Source: Moniliella sp. 'wahieum' (taxonomy: Eukaryota; Basidiomycota; Moniliellomycetes; Moniliellales; Moniliellaceae). From it: DNA of 64,000 bases. A model generated the notes under the pieces. That model had not been told where the DNA came from. It ran no database searches and saw nothing but the letters and a program-made list of their open reading frames with translations. Positions within the stretch are counted from its first letter, which is position 1; each line of letters opens with the position of its first letter. The position numbers were made by a program, and so were the translations under genes. This document shows, piece by piece, positions 23,890 through 36,905 of the stretch. Location of the stretch: positions 496,001 to 560,000 of the forward strand of contig RSEE01000025.1 in the NCBI GenBank assembly GCA_003971905.1, read 5' to 3'.

Positions 23890-25002
23890 GAGCTCGACAG
23901 GGGGAAGAGCGGAGGGTGCAAGTGACCTGCGGGGCGGAGGGGGTGGACGAGTTGGCGGCGGCAGTCACGGGGCCGACGGCGAGGGAGTAAGACGGGCGTG
24001 CTGCTGCAGGCACAGGGTGAGGGGCTCGAGCTGGCAGACATCAAGAGGGAGGAGAAGTGGTGGTGGTGGTGCGGAGTGCCAAGGGAAATAGTGGCAAGGG
24101 TGGCTGAGATGCTACGGAGGCGGATGGCTGCAGCTGTGCCAACTCCGCGTTTCACGATGCGGTGCACTTTTCATGGCGCTGCCAGCTGCAGGCTGCGCGT
24201 CCGCAAATGCACTCCTGTGTCGCCAATTCGCGCGCAGGGTCTGCCTGCGCGGGCGGCCAGATCTCAGAGGTCACTGCTCCTACGCCAGCAGCCATTGGTC
24301 AGCCGCTCTCGGCCGCTTCCGGGCGCCTGCGGACTGTCCACACCTGCTGGGAGGGTGCACAGGGGTGCAGCAGGGTTGCGGCAGGCGGCGGGACAGCGCA
24401 CGACACTGGCTGGATCCAGCGCGGCTGCCAGGGCACGGGGCCACAGTGGAGATCCAGCCTCCGGTGCATTTCCCCAGACCACACCGGGCTGCCGCTACGG
24501 CCGCACCGTGGGCGGCCTGTGTGACAGGTGACATGTGGCACGCAGTACGCTGTAGTAGCTAGTAGGACGTTGGGCACCGTCCCAGTCACTCGTCACTAGA
24601 GTCACTGGCCAGGAGCTGTCCTGGGGGCGTACCCATCGACTGCGGGGGATTAAAGTGCCCAGGCTCGACAATAGCCACATGGCCCAGACCCTCGTTTCGC
24701 ATTGCCCTTGTGCCAGCTGAGCGAATCCTCGGAAGCCCCCGCTATCCCCGCAATGCGCGAGAGTGAAAGTGAGGGTATGCTAGCCACTTGAAGCTTCAAG
24801 CTTGAAGCTTGACATGTGACAAGGGGCCTAGGCCCAAGGCCTAAGGGACCTAAGGCCTAGGACTACTTCGGTTGGCCAGGCCACTCACTGCCAGGTCTCA
24901 TAAACTAAAGCCTCATATCCTCAGAGAGCTGAACCTCAGCGCTGAGCCTCTGGTGTAATCGTGTGATCTGCTCGATGATCACCCATGCGACCTGTGGTGA
25001 GG
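23890..25002. other. Intergenic region between MAP kinase and SPT6, left part
   Basis: No gene recognised, although open frames are long because the DNA is GC-rich. At 24788-24819 a heptad array alternates TGA/TCA with AGCT three times and then CATG. AGGCCT and CCTAGG palindromes follow at 24826-24861. Confidence 0.5.
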
Positions 25003-25115
25003 TTACCGGTTACCGGTTACCGGGTACTAGTTACTAGTTACTGGTTACCGGCGCGATTCCCGATTACCGGTTACTCCGGCTACTAGTTACTAGTTACCTA
25101 GTTACCGGTTACCGG
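25003..25115. repeat. Dense palindromic heptad array (TTA-CCGG and TTA-CTAG units)
   Basis: Two blocks (25003-25049 and 25080-25115) consist of TTA spacers alternating with CCGG and CTAG, giving overlapping GGTTACC, ACCGGT and ACTAGT sites at 7-bp spacing. Smaller arrays follow at 25250-25270 (TGA-CGCG), 25280-25294 (TCA-GCGC) and 25394-25416 (TCA-TCGA then TCA-ACGT). Nothing else is supported up to the SPT6 end at 25623. The pattern is directly visible; any function is unknown. Confidence 0.85.
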
Positions 25116-25622
25116 TCGCATGCGGTCGCATTCGCAATGTCAAGGTCACACGCACAGACTGGGTTGGATTCATGAATCCTGGGGTAGGAGTCTGGGGAGA
25201 ATGAAGTTATTAATCTGTTTGCAAGTGGTGAAACGTTCAACACTGGGCGTGACGCGTGACGCGTGAACGTCGCCCAGCGAGCGCTCAGCGCTCAACATCC
25301 TCAACGTGCCGGATTTGGGACGGAAGGAGGGTTCTTACTTATACTCCCGCATTATACTCCCGCAAAGCCAAACGGGGGCCACAACACTGGGGATCATCGA
25401 TCAACGTTAAACGTTAGCCTCGCTGTCCCCCCCATCTTTGTAGCTACCGGGGCGATGCGACCTTGCACAATTGCCGTCCAGTCTTGAAGACGAGAACTAC
25501 TTGTTAGAGCCGGGCCATAAGCTCTCACATGGGATGGGGGTGGGAGCAAGACACACTCTTGGATTTCCTCGACTGTTCATAACATATTGAGCTTTCTTTT
25601 GGCACGGACAAGGCCGTTAACC

Positions 25623-27960
25623 TTAACGCCGGTGCCCCCCCCCCTCACTGGCTCTTTCGTCTAGCTCCACTGCGGTCGAAGAGGGGGCTGGCCAGGGGGT
25701 GGGCCTGGGGGGGTCCAGGCGGCGGTCCAGGCGGAGGCACTGGTACCCCATGGGAGGACGTTGTGAGTAAGTTCCCGGGCCCCTACCCGGCGGTGGGGGG
25801 GGGGGGGGTAGTGATGGGGGAGGTGCACTGCGAGCATAGGGGTTGGGGCTCGGAGCTGCCGGACCCGAGAGTACCGGCCAAGGGGGTACGGAGGAACATG
25901 GGTCCGCGTGCGCCCCCTCTCCCACCGTATCCGCCCCATAGGGGGTGCGGCCGCAGCCGAAGGGGGGTATCCCCTGTGGCCAAGTGAACCGAACTGCGAA
26001 GGCCAGCGTAGGCGGGGGTTCGACCGCCATAGGCTGGGGTCCGTCCTGCTCCCACGGCGGGGGTGCGCCCATCTGGGTAGGTGAGGCCGACGCCATGTAA
26101 AGCGACTTGAAGGCGTTGCAAAGGGAGGGCACGTCGGGACTTTGGGAGGAGCGCACGACAAAAGCGTTGGGAAGCATCTTGACTAGCCACGACGATACTT
26201 CTTTCTCAGCGCGCTCCTTGAAGAACAATTTAACGTAGCCAGGGTGCTTGCGATCAATCGCACATCCATACTGCTACTTGTGAGGGTTGGCTTGGCAGTA
26301 GTTGAAAGGTACTTGTTCAGCTTATCATCCTCGCCTTTGAACTTGTCATGGTGCACCAGTTCCTGTACTTCGCGGAACATAGGATCAATGTGCCCCACAA
26401 TCAGCTCGTCCAACTCCGAGTGCACCTCTTCGCCTACCACGAGAGGCGCCCCCGCACGTACTCATTCTCCTTGTCCAGCTCCTTAACGTCAATGTGCTGG
26501 TACACTGCCAGGTACAACCGCCATGTCACAGCCAAGTGGTCGGTTCCACATGAACTGGGACGGATGATGACTGTGCCATCCGCCTCGTTGGCCAGCATCT
26601 CTTCTGCCTTGCCCGCTTTGACATGGTGGAACCACCAACTCGGCATCAATCGTCGTCCTCCGCGTTTCGCCCCTAAACATTATGAACACACGTCCCCCCT
26701 CAACTATAGCCTCGCCTGGATTCAGCTTGGGAACGCTACCGCTAGCAAGGGAGCAGAGGGGCGACGACTCTTTGGTACGAAGCTCGCGCTTCGGGCATAC
26801 GTCCGGTCCCCTTTCCCGACGAGCCGAGAGGGCCGACTCCCTCTCGGTCCCCGCCCGGCAAGGTTTTCTTCGCTCGGGAGGCCACGCCGTTACACACCGG
26901 CTCACTTTTGGCTCCCTCTTCCAATTGGTTTCTTCGTCCAGCGCAACCCCCAATAGTACAGACGCAATGTCTTGCGGAAGGGCGAGCTGGGTAGTGCGTT
27001 CGGGATAATCAAGCTTACGAATTCCCTCGTCCCGGTCCGTGAGCATCTTGGCCTCTATCTGAGCGGGTTCAAAAACCTATACATGAAAAAAAGCCAGTGG
27101 GCTGCACTTTGGCAATGGAAGCGAAGAGCAAAGTACACACATCCTTGAAGGAGACTCTCGGTAGGTCCTCCTTCAACAACTCGTCATCCTCGGGCTCCGG
27201 AGCCCAGTCGTAATCGTCTCCGCGACCAAATGTTCAGTCTACGCTGCCGTCCCTTCAGCTCTTGATGGCGCGTTTCCCATTCATCCTTGTCTAGCCCTTC
27301 CAAAATCTTCGTCATCATCGATGAAATCGTCCATATATCTGTCATCTTCGTCGACATATGCAACGGGACGAGTGGTGCTATCACGGCGGGAAAAAGTGTT
27401 GAGACCTGCATTGATCGCATCTGCAATGCTCAGATCTTCTTCGTCATCGTCATCGTCATCGTCAAACATGCGAGCCAAGTCAGGGGCGGGACGAGGGCTC
27501 TCTCGTGAGCCACGGCGGAAGCGCTTGAGTTTGTGCTGGTAATAAGGGTTAGCAAAGCGGACCAGGTCCACACGAGAGTGTTTTTTTCAAAAACTTGGCG
27601 TGGATGGCCTCGTGGTCTAAGTCCTCCGCGTCCAGAGATTCATCTTCCTCCTCGCGACCCGTCTTGCGCTTGCGTTCACGGTGACGGTGACGGTGACGAC
27701 GCTCTTCGTGTTCCTCATCCTCATCTTCATCCACAATAAATCCTTCTGCGACCTCACGGGCGGCATATCTTCGTCATCTTCTTCCTCTCGGACGAATCAT
27801 TCGCCTCGGATGAGTCATCCACCTCGGGTGAGTCATCCCCCTCACCCTCAGTAGTGGTGGGGTGGTTGTGGTTAACTTTACCTTCTCCCTCGCTGTCTGA
27901 GAGGAAGGCAGATTTTTGACGCAAATTTTTGGGAGATTTAGCACGCTCCTCGTCCGACAT
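25623..27960 (-). pseudogene. SPT6: SPT6-like transcription elongation factor, apparently lacking its central core
   Basis: Both ends of Spt6, the histone chaperone that travels with RNA polymerase II, are present. The start ATG 27960 opens an acidic N-terminus (MSDEERAKSPKNLR, EDESLDAEDLDHEAIHAKFL, MFDDDDDDDEEDLS), followed by IRKLDYPERTTQLALP at about 27030-26985. The C-terminal tandem SH2 region starts at about 26650 (AEEMLANEADGTVIIRPSS, DHLAVTWRLY, VYQHIDVKELDKENEY) and continues through LDELIVGHIDPMFREV to FFKERAEKEVSSWLV. The tail carries GRTPAYGGRTPAYAG repeats. The Tex-like, YqgF, HhH and S1 core, normally about 900 residues, should lie between them but only about 280 bp separate the two parts (26930-26650), and these do not resemble Spt6. 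This is either a real internal deletion or an assembly collapse. Further single-base shifts are present. Confidence 0.72.
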
Positions 27961-29829
27961 GTCGATGGACGGTGTGGAGACGCCAGGCGGGCTCCCCAGG
28001 CCCAAGCGCGCGATGGTGGCCAGGCGGGGCCAAGGTGGAGCCAGGAGGCGTGTCAGACCAGATGATGGATGAACCACACGCGGAATGAATGGCGCCGCGT
28101 CGCAATCCCTATTCCGCCTTGGATTTTTGAAACGTCAACACAAGACCGGTCTTCCTGCATCGCAACGCTTGCTTTGCACACGAGACATAATACGGCGTGA
28201 GAAAAATTAGATCCCACCGCCTCTCTCTGCTTCCCTCCAACTCGACATGATCAACAGAATGTGGCGCTATGGATTGATCATCATGTTCAACGCCAGAGCA
28301 GCTTCTCTCCAAAGAGATAGACGCGCTCAAAAGCTGCTCAACCTGCTTGCTTCGAGCTTGAAGTTTGAAGCTTGAAGCTTTTGTAGTTTGAAAAGTATAA
28401 TAAGCGTGGATATACTTAAGACCCCACCCGCCGAAGTCAGTATCTAGGGAGGGGATACGATGGCTCCGTCCCCGGTGGGAAGAGGCGTAGGACTGGCGTA
28501 GCAGTGGCGTAGCAAGTGTGACAAGTGATATTGACGAGTGACTAGCTATGTGACGCGTGACGAGTATAGGATGTATGAGATCGATGATCGATGATCGATG
28601 ATCGATGATCTGAGATGCGGAGCCCCGCAATTCAACGGCATCCAATGTCCAACTCACATGTCCACTCCCGCCGGCAGCGGTTTCTCATGGTGTGGCAAAA
28701 GCCAGGTCACCGGTCATGCATCATGGAAGTCTCCTTGTCGGAGCACTGCGTTTCAGTTTGGGCAGAGGCTGAGTGCTGGCTAAGCGCCTGGGCCTTTAAA
28801 AGACTTTACTATAGCTTTACTGGCTTGCACCGGCGAGGTTGTGGGACGTGCAGAAGGGACAAAAAAAGGAGAGCAACGTGTTATGTCAGCGCCATCAAGC
28901 ATGTAGCTGATCACGCATCATCACGCTGTTCTTCTCCGACTTCCCCTATGTTCTGCTCCTGACGGGCTCCTCTCCTGGAATAGTACAACCATATCCTCCT
29001 TTCTTATATTGTGCGTAGGGCGTGTCGTGCGGAGAAGAGCTGGTCGTACGTGCCGCACCGACGATGGAGGGCAAAACGTCTGTGATGCAAATGCACCGGG
29101 CAAAAGACCATAATATCCCCAGAGCTTTTTGGCACAAGGCTCATGTATATGCCATGACATTTAATATTTTACAGGAAACAGACTGTTCAGCCTGAAGGTT
29201 CACGACACGTTCACGTTCAGCCTGGCAGCAAGTCACTCACAAAGGCTGAAAAAGTGCGCCACACAGTGTGCAGTGGCTGTCGTGGAGAGAGGCTGCCAGT
29301 GAGGGCGATGAAAGTGTACACGTTGTACACCCCGATGTAATCACAGCTGAAAACCCAGTCAGCCATCATACATCAGTGCGGCTACGAGTGAGCTGGGATG
29401 ATCGATGAGGACGTCGAGGACGCGAGATGTGCCCCCGCAACCCACGCGATGAGAAAGATACACACGGCAAGAACATAATATGCGGGGTAACCGGTAGAAG
29501 ACCTCCGGCTGAGGACTCGATGAATGCACTGCCCCCAGGGGAGGAGGCTGCGCAAGACGGCTGCGTCTGCAATCTCAGGGCCTCCCGCCCGGCGCGCGTC
29601 ACGCGCTCTCGCACAATGAATGTGCTTTGGAAGCTGGGGAGGCAGCATGGGGGGTGCTCGGGAGCTGTGGTGAGCGGGTGAGGCTGAGCGCCATGCCGTG
29701 CGGAAGCTTCGCTGCGGCTTGGGCCTCGACTGTGGATGGATTCGATCGTGGCAGCGTAGAGGGTGATGCCGTGATGCGTTGACGTCAGCGTCAGCCGTGC
29801 TTACCGGCTGCCCGCTTACCTCTTCCGTC
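27961..29829. other. Intergenic region, SPT6 upstream side
   Basis: No gene recognised; open frames such as 28109-28657 (minus) have no family features. Arrays: TGA-AGCT at about 28358-28384 and four TGA-TCGA units at 28580-28611. A TGGTGTGGCAAAAG motif at about 28690 resembles the dispersed repeat of 1-110 and 16654-16679. Confidence 0.5.
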
Positions 29830-29846
29830 TTAGATCTTAGATCTTA
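29830..29846. repeat. TTA-GATC heptad array upstream of the CoA-transferase
   Basis: TTA alternates with GATC twice in full, followed by a third TTA, giving two AGATCT sites at 7-bp spacing, about 610 bp upstream of ATG 30455. A TGA-CTAG-TTA pair lies at about 29977-29986. No gene is seen between these and the promoter. Confidence 0.7.
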
Positions 29847-30382
29847 CCAGCCGCAGCGCTGGGCAGTGGGCTGCTGCGGGCGTCGGCAGGCGCACATGGA
29901 CACTGGCGAGGTGCTGCGGGGCGTCGCATTCCGCATGCCGCATGCCGGCTGCCAGCACTTAGACGGAGGCTGCCAGTGACTAGTTACTGAGCCAGTAGAG
30001 TGGCCGGGTGCGCGGGGCCGGTGCGCCTGAGACTCAGCGGTCCCGGGGCCTGAGCCGCTGAGCCGCCGTCTGCCGCTGCTCCGCTCCGTCCGCCTCGGCG
30101 CAGATGCAGACGCCCGAGCGCATAGACGGCCGCCGCGGGGGCAGTGTCCGCGTTGGCCGCACTCTCAGATCTCGCCTCTCACCGATCATCTCGGTCTCAC
30201 GCTTGGAGCGAGTGCGACGGAGGGTGGCACGAGCGCTGGGCGGCAGGCTCACCAGGCTGGTGTGGCAGCACTGCTGACTTCCTCTCGCCTCTCGCTGTCT
30301 CCGCCACCATCCACCCGGCCGCCCCCGCACCAGGCCACACCCTGCCGCCTGACGCCTGACGCTCACAACACATCCGCTCCCG

Positions 30383-30454
30383 ACGGTATATACCGCCCCT
30401 CCCCTCTTCATCTATGCGTCTCCTAACCCTCTCCTACCCCTCCCCGTGCCCGCG
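30383..30454 (+). promoter_or_regulatory. TATA box and pyrimidine-rich leader of the CoA-transferase gene
   Basis: TATATA lies at 30387-30392, about 63 bp upstream of the start codon, followed by a C/T-rich leader up to ATG 30455, a normal fungal core promoter arrangement. Confidence 0.6.
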
Positions 30455-32077
30455 ATGTTCGCGCCCGTTCTTGCCCGCCGCGCCACTGCCTCCGCTGCCC
30501 GTCGCGCCCCCCTGGCCACCCTGCCGCCTTCCTACCGCCTCCTCTCCACTTCTGCGGTCCGCGCCAAGATCAGCAAGGTCTTCGCCAATGCCGAGGAGGC
30601 TGTCAAGGACATCAAGACTGGCTCCGTCGTTGTCGCAGGTGGCTTTGGTCTCTGTGGCTCCCCTTTACGCTGATTGATGCGATTGCCAAGTTCCCCGAAA
30701 AGAAGGATCTCATCATCGTCTCCAACAACTCGGGCCTCGGCGACGAGGGTCTCGGTATGTCCCACCCCTGCCTTCCTTCACGCACACAGCAGCTGACGTT
30801 GAATCCGCCAGGTGCTCTGATTGAGAATGGACAAGTGAACAAGTGTGTTCGTCGTACATTGGCAACAACAAATACTTCGAGAAAAAGTTCCTCCATGGCG
30901 AGGTCGGCCTCGAGCTCACGCCCCAGGGCTCGCTCGCTGAACGCATTCGCGCGCGGTGCGTTTGGCATTCCCGCCTTTTACACTCCTACAGGCTATGGCA
31001 CCTTGGTTCAACACGGTGGTCTGCCCATTCGCTTTGCCAAGCTCGACCCCAACTCCAAGGAACCTCCCAAGGTGATTGAGGAGGCCAAGCCACGTGAGGA
31101 GCGCGAATTCAACGGGAAGAAGTACATTCTTGAGGAGGCCATCAAGGCGGAGTCGGCCTGATCCATGCTTGGAAGGCAGACGAGCAGGGCAACCTCATCT
31201 TCCGCTACACTGCCGGCAATTTCTCTGCGCCGATGGCTAAGAACGCCAAGTTGACCATTGTCGAGGCCGAGGAGATTGTACCCACCGGTTCGCTCGAGCC
31301 CAACTCGATTCACGTGCCGTCCGTCTTTGTGGACCGGATCGTCAAGGCCAAGGAGCCCAAGATGATTGAGAAGATCATGCTCGCCAAGGATCCCAATGCC
31401 AAGACCGAAGTATCGGACAACCAGGCCCGGCGTGAGGTGATTGCCAAGCGCGCTGCCAAGGAGTTCAAGAACGGTGACTATGTCAACCTGGGTGTCGGTC
31501 TCCCCACCTTGGCGCCCAACTTTGTGCCCGAAGGCGTGAGCATTGTGCTGCAATCCGAGAATGGTATCCTTGGTATGGGTCCGTACCCTACCGAGCCTCT
31601 TGTGGATGCGGACATTGTCAATGCCGGCAAGGAGACGGTGCTGCTCAACCCTGGTGCATCTACCTTTGACTCGTCCGAGTCGTTTGGCATGATCCGCGGT
31701 GGTCACATGGACGTGACCATGCTGGGTGCGCTCCAAGTCGGCGCCAATGGCGATCTGGCCAACTACTTTATCCCCGGCAAGGTGGTCAAGGGCATGGGCG
31801 GTGCCATGGACCTTGTCTCCTCCCCGAGGCGACCCGGGTCATTGTTCTTACGGACCATTGCGACAAGTACGGCAACCCCAAGATTGTCGCCAACTGTGAC
31901 TTGCCTCTGACCGGCTCGCGGGTCGCATCGCGCATCATCACCAACTTGGCTGTGTGTTTGACGTCGACCGTACCTCGCCTGAGGGTGGTCTGACCCTGAT
32001 TGAGCTCCAACCGGCGCAACGCTGGAAGAGGTCAAAGCCAAGACCGGAGCCCCTTCAAGGTGGCGCTCAAGGAGTAA
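30455..32077 (+). CDS. Succinyl-CoA:3-ketoacid CoA-transferase, mitochondrial
   Basis: Transfers CoA between succinyl-CoA (or acetyl-CoA) and acetoacetate or related acids; mitochondrial. The N-terminus is a typical presequence ([17 protein letters not shown]). Then come [31 protein letters not shown], an intron at 30755-30811 (branch GCTGAC), [45 protein letters not shown], and the second half with [30 protein letters not shown] (catalytic Glu of SENG), [15 protein letters not shown] and the C-terminus to TAA 32077. Alpha and beta domains are fused as in eukaryotic SCOT, about 520 residues. One-base shifts near 30660, 30845, 30955, 31160, 31825 and 31960. Promoter with TATA at 30387. Confidence 0.94.
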
Positions 32078-35000
32078 AAAACCCACCTCATTCCCCTTTG
32101 CCTTTTGCCTTTTGGGCCGGCGGTTCCGACTCTATCAAACATCCCCGGCCTACTCTGGGGCTTTTACCCCCCTTCGTGCATGACCTTTACCGCCTTGCTC
32201 ATCCCCTTGCCCCTCCCCTCCTACACACACACATGCCTCATCCCACTCTCCTTTTCCCCCAATCAACTGCCTTTGTGATGAATCTGTGCCAATTTTGTGG
32301 GCTTGTTGCCCGCATGCATACCTGTCCCTATCGTTTGTGTGAGATTTGTGTGGTGTCCTATCTCCAGACCCTTCCTTTGTTGTCTTGAGGATTGAATTTC
32401 GCTTGTAGGATTATCGATTACTCTTCTCTCCTCTGCCACAGGCAGGTGTGGCCTTTGGCCTGCTTCTTGGTGCTTGCGCGGCTACTGGTGGCACTTAACG
32501 TTCACGGACGTGGGTATAGTTATTGGCTTGCCTTGATTTTCCTTTCTTATCCGGTCATCCCTCGCGTGCTTGTGTCTTGTGCCTTAGGATCAGTTGGTGG
32601 AAAAGCATGTGGGGGCGCTGCTGCTAACTGAATACTCGTCCAAGTGATCCGCTGGTTCCCTCGACTGCTTTTTTTTCTGTGGTGTGCTTATTCGTCGTGT
32701 CCCGAGCTGTTTGCACCCCTGATACATACAACGACTCCAATTGGGCCTTCAAAATTCACTTTTACCAGTAATAGGGGGAATCGTGGTGGAAGACCCTCGA
32801 CGTGGACTTGATCCCTTCCACATTCATCCTGCCGAAGGGGCGCTGGGGGGGAGGAGTCCAATGTTTGTGGGCAATAGCGCCGCCAACTTCCTGCAGGGGG
32901 CATAACAGTTGCCTTGATTGTATCATTCTTATCATTCTGGGCCTGCCAGCCTGCGCGCAGGATCGGCAGATCAGTATCTACTGCCGTGAGAGCGTTTTGT
33001 GTGGGGGTAGGATAGGAGTGTGTTTTGCGTACTATACTAATATACCACAGATTCATTTTGTGGACCCGGAAACCGATGACCAAAAGTCAGACATATATAG
33101 GCGCCACAGATGTCGTATGATGGCCGAGAGACTGTACACACCACTCCGAGATAGAGGCAGTGTGTTGTGTGTTGGTTCAATGTTTGATGGACCGATGCAT
33201 AACATTGTTGATTCTGGGCATGAAAAGACCTGCCATGCCGCAGCTGTTCAATACCTTGAACACACGGAAGGGACGATGATGAGGAAGGAGGGATATGGGA
33301 GGGTGGGACAGCCAATAATAATGAAGGATTCGCAGTTCACGTGAGTGTGTCCATATGTTTTATCCACGCATTATATGTACTCGCGCTACATTCACACGGG
33401 AGCGCCCAACACAATGGTGTTTTGACCTGATGGCAACGCCATTTCTACCTTTCCCCGGAGCTGGTCATCGCTCCAGAGTGGGCCCGGGCCGTTGGGTGCC
33501 CGGCGACGGACATGTACACGACAGGGGCATCATGAACGAAGTGTGCCCCTGAGTCTCCGGCCTGTAATTCTTCCGCAGCCGGAGACAAGACGAGCGCTCC
33601 GTGCGCAGTGGCTGGCCAAGCGAGTGTACAATAACACGGTCTTGCACAAAGTGTACCCACCCTTGTTGGTCTAGGTGGCGCAGTACCTGTGGTGATCAAG
33701 CAGGTAAGCAGGCGCCCGAGCCCCTGATGTCTTTTGGTGCTCGATATCATGAGAGCACGAGGCGCATCAACTGGTCTTGTCAGTAGCGCCACAAGGCCGA
33801 TGCTGCAGGCAACATTGTGAAAGGGGAGGAGAAAGGGCGTTCACCCTACCGATATATGCCCCCCCCCCGCGGGATTCTAATGCCGGAGCAATGGCGCCAC
33901 AACGAGCAGAACTTCTTGTTTGTCCGCCGACAGATCGAAACAGCAACCCCGAATATGGGTCTCTTCCAATGATGATGAGCCACTCACAGTCCTCAGGTAC
34001 AAGCTTTGGAAGTAACTCAAGACTAACGCCCATGGAAGGAAGAGCTCTCAGGTATTGCACCAGATGGGGAAGAAATGGACACCGCTTACAAGGTGCGGTT
34101 GTCTCCCAACAACGCCGTGGCGCGGGTCGATTACATTCATCCCTGACTGTACCAGCCGCGCAGCGTTCCCAACACACATCTGCACCCCGTCTATATGCAT
34201 AGGAAGAGAGAAAGGCAATACAGAAAAAGTCATGGTGGAGAGAATCGTGATGCTGCGATATAAATCTGAATGCCATGGTTCAATGTTGGGCCGAAGTTGC
34301 TGCTATCATCTATCGTGTGCCCCTTTTGCCTTTTCAAAAACGCTGGGCAGTATGATCCTCTGACCTCCCTATTACACATGCGAGAAGGGCTCTCGAGTGT
34401 TCGATAGCACGTGCATTGCCCGACATAGAAGCTGATCCGTCGGGTGTGATTATACCGTGAGAGGCCACATATATGACACTGTATGGTATCTACGTATGGG
34501 TGCGCCACAAGAAGCCTCTGGTTTTCGGCGGCACAAAAGCATATATCACAACTACAGAGGGTGCCACATGGGATGAGATCGATGAGAGACGGTCGTGCGT
34601 GGGTGGGTGGAGCCTCGGCAAACCTCTGTGAGGGTTCTGGGAGCGTGTGGCATACACGCGTTGACAAAAAAGCGCCGATCCCCGTCTCAACCCGCCGTCA
34701 TCAGGGGTGACTTCGTACTAAGAGGACAAAAGTAGGGTGCAGGAGACATACTATATCCCCCGTGTGCTCAGCGCTCATCGAGCCCTTCCCTCTCTTTTCT
34801 TTCCCAAAGGACGAGGGGGCTGTAGCCTGCTGTAGCCGGAGGCAGGGCGTTATACCACGTCAGGATATCATGGCGGCATGGTTGTGAATGGGACACGCTG
34901 CATAGTGCATAACGGGTGTATAGAGATTAGTACTATAGGTGTGGAGCCGACAGGATCTCCATAGCTTCGATCACCATCGAGATCAAGCTCATGATTGTAG

Positions 35001-36905
35001 CACACACCTGGGCGGTACAAGTGTGGTGGAGAAGCGTGGCGAGTCCATCCGGTCTAGATTCAAAGGGCCACACATTAATAATGACCCTAGTGACCACGCC
35101 CTTGAAGCAGCGTAAATATAGACCCATGGAAGTGTATGATGCGTGGCAACGCTGGTGTGACGAATGTGATGTAGGGACCTATTATAAACTCTATATTCTA
35201 CCGACGAATCCATCACCATGGCTGGGTGGCCACGGTGGAACTTATTCGCGCCCTCTAGTGCCCTCCTTGAGGCCTCTGGTTCTGGGCGCTCGCTGTGGCC
35301 TGGGCCTGACCCTCAGGCTTGGCCTCAAGCCTCAAGCTTTCAAGCCATATAGCGCTAAGCATCTCCTGTGACCACATGATGCATGAGACGCACGAAGAAA
35401 CTGTATAGAGATCAGTCCAATTAAACGTATGTGTAGTGACTATAAGTGAGTACCGATTGCGGGAGCATGGGGTATGTTGGGCATGCTGTATGCTGGGGTC
35501 GGTAGAACCCCCAGATCCTGCGTCGCTCTATCACATTCATGTACTTGACCCAGATGCGCATCGTGGTGTATAAAAAGGGTTTTCTCGTTTTCACCTTAAA
35601 ATCATAGGGACAAAGCAAGAAGCGCAATGGGATCGTTTTCATCAACGTGGTGGGTGGCGCCAATGGTCGGATGGGAGACGTGACAACCCCTTCGGGGACG
35701 TTGCTCCCAGAGCTCATCATATTGTCTGCCCCGCCAAGAAAGGCCAGCGGCACATGTCTTTTTTGATGAGGCGACCATAAAACGGCAGCACCACGGTAAA
35801 CGCCATATCACTTTTCGGGTGTATCATGCATCATCCACATCATGCACCATGCGACATGCGGCGTACATGCCGTGCTGGGACATGGTGTGATTTTATGCAT
35901 GTGATTCACGTATGTGCCACACTTGTGGACCATGCTCGGAGTGGGATGGCAGGGATGGTCGTCAATGAATGAATTAATGATGCGAAGGTCGTTGCGCCTG
36001 ATCAACCAGTGTGGTTCACAAGATGCTGAAGACGTATACACGGAATGGGTACTCTTCAGTGTACTCAGTTGAGTATTGAGACTCAGTACTCACAGTACCA
36101 GTATTCAATTGTGTCGAAGTAATGCAGTTAGGATAGTGTAAAAATGTGGCACGAGACTACAAGCTCGAGAGCTGCGGGGAGACCGCATTACCGATAGAGC
36201 GCAGATAAAAACGTTAAACGTGTTGGATCGGCGAAATGGATAAAAGCTATTGGTGGAAGGCTTGTGCATCTGATGCAATAAGCTGTTCCCCGGAGGGCCC
36301 GAGAAGCAGCTTGTGGTGATGCGGCTTTAGGATGTGGTGGCGTCGAAGAACACACGTATGGAGTAACTAGTAAAGCTTAAAGACTCAGTGCGGTTTTAAC
36401 ATCCAAAAGCATCCCACTGAAGAAGCTGAAGAACGTGCGTGGCGACCGCGCCACAACGCCACGATACCATACCTTACCATATGCACCATGCCTCTAGGCG
36501 GTGGTACCTGGTGTACATTCAACTCGCAACGGATATCAATATCACCACAAACGATAATCGATAACCGATCGATATCGATAAACGATAATGAAGCTAAGGT
36601 TGAATCGAAGGGGGCCGAAGGTGTGATGATTGTGCAATGATACGGTGGAAATAATCCTTGGGACTCCGATCATCGATCATGGACCATCCATTATCGATCA
36701 TCGATTATCGATTATCGGTAATTTGTTGTCTCAGATCGCACCAAGCATCTCGTGGATTGACCGGACGGCCGGACTGTCCGACGCAGCTGCAGAGCACACC
36801 ATAACCCTAGTATTGAAATGAGGCATCGAAGCTTAATGATTAATGACCGCTGAGCTTCAGGGAGGCCATTGGAGTCGTCGGGGAGCAAGAGGGACCAGGG
36901 AGCGG
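32078..36905. other. Long gene-poor interval, left part
   Basis: No protein family, rRNA or tRNA is recognisable. Open frames up to 180 codons exist (32802-33344 plus, 33767-34276 minus), but they lack conserved motifs and are probably chance. ATCGAT-type heptad arrays appear at about 36540-36590 and 36690-36718 (TTA/TCA-TCGA). AGTACT/ACTCAGT motifs cluster at 36045-36115. Confidence 0.45.

Noticed and set aside
25003-25115. CRISPR-like repeat array
   Set aside because: Units are 7 bp with 3-bp spacers, no unique 25-40 bp spacers, and the genome is eukaryotic.
28109-28657. 182-codon open frame on the minus strand upstream of SPT6
   Set aside because: It crosses a heptad array and has no family features.
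32802-33344. 180-codon open frame on the plus strand
   Set aside because: No recognisable domain, mixed composition, no conserved blocks on inspection. Could be revisited with RNA-seq.
33767-34276. 169-codon open frame on the minus strand, with an overlapping 141-codon frame on the plus strand
   Set aside because: Mutually antisense, no conserved motif, no promoter or splice support; length is explicable by chance.
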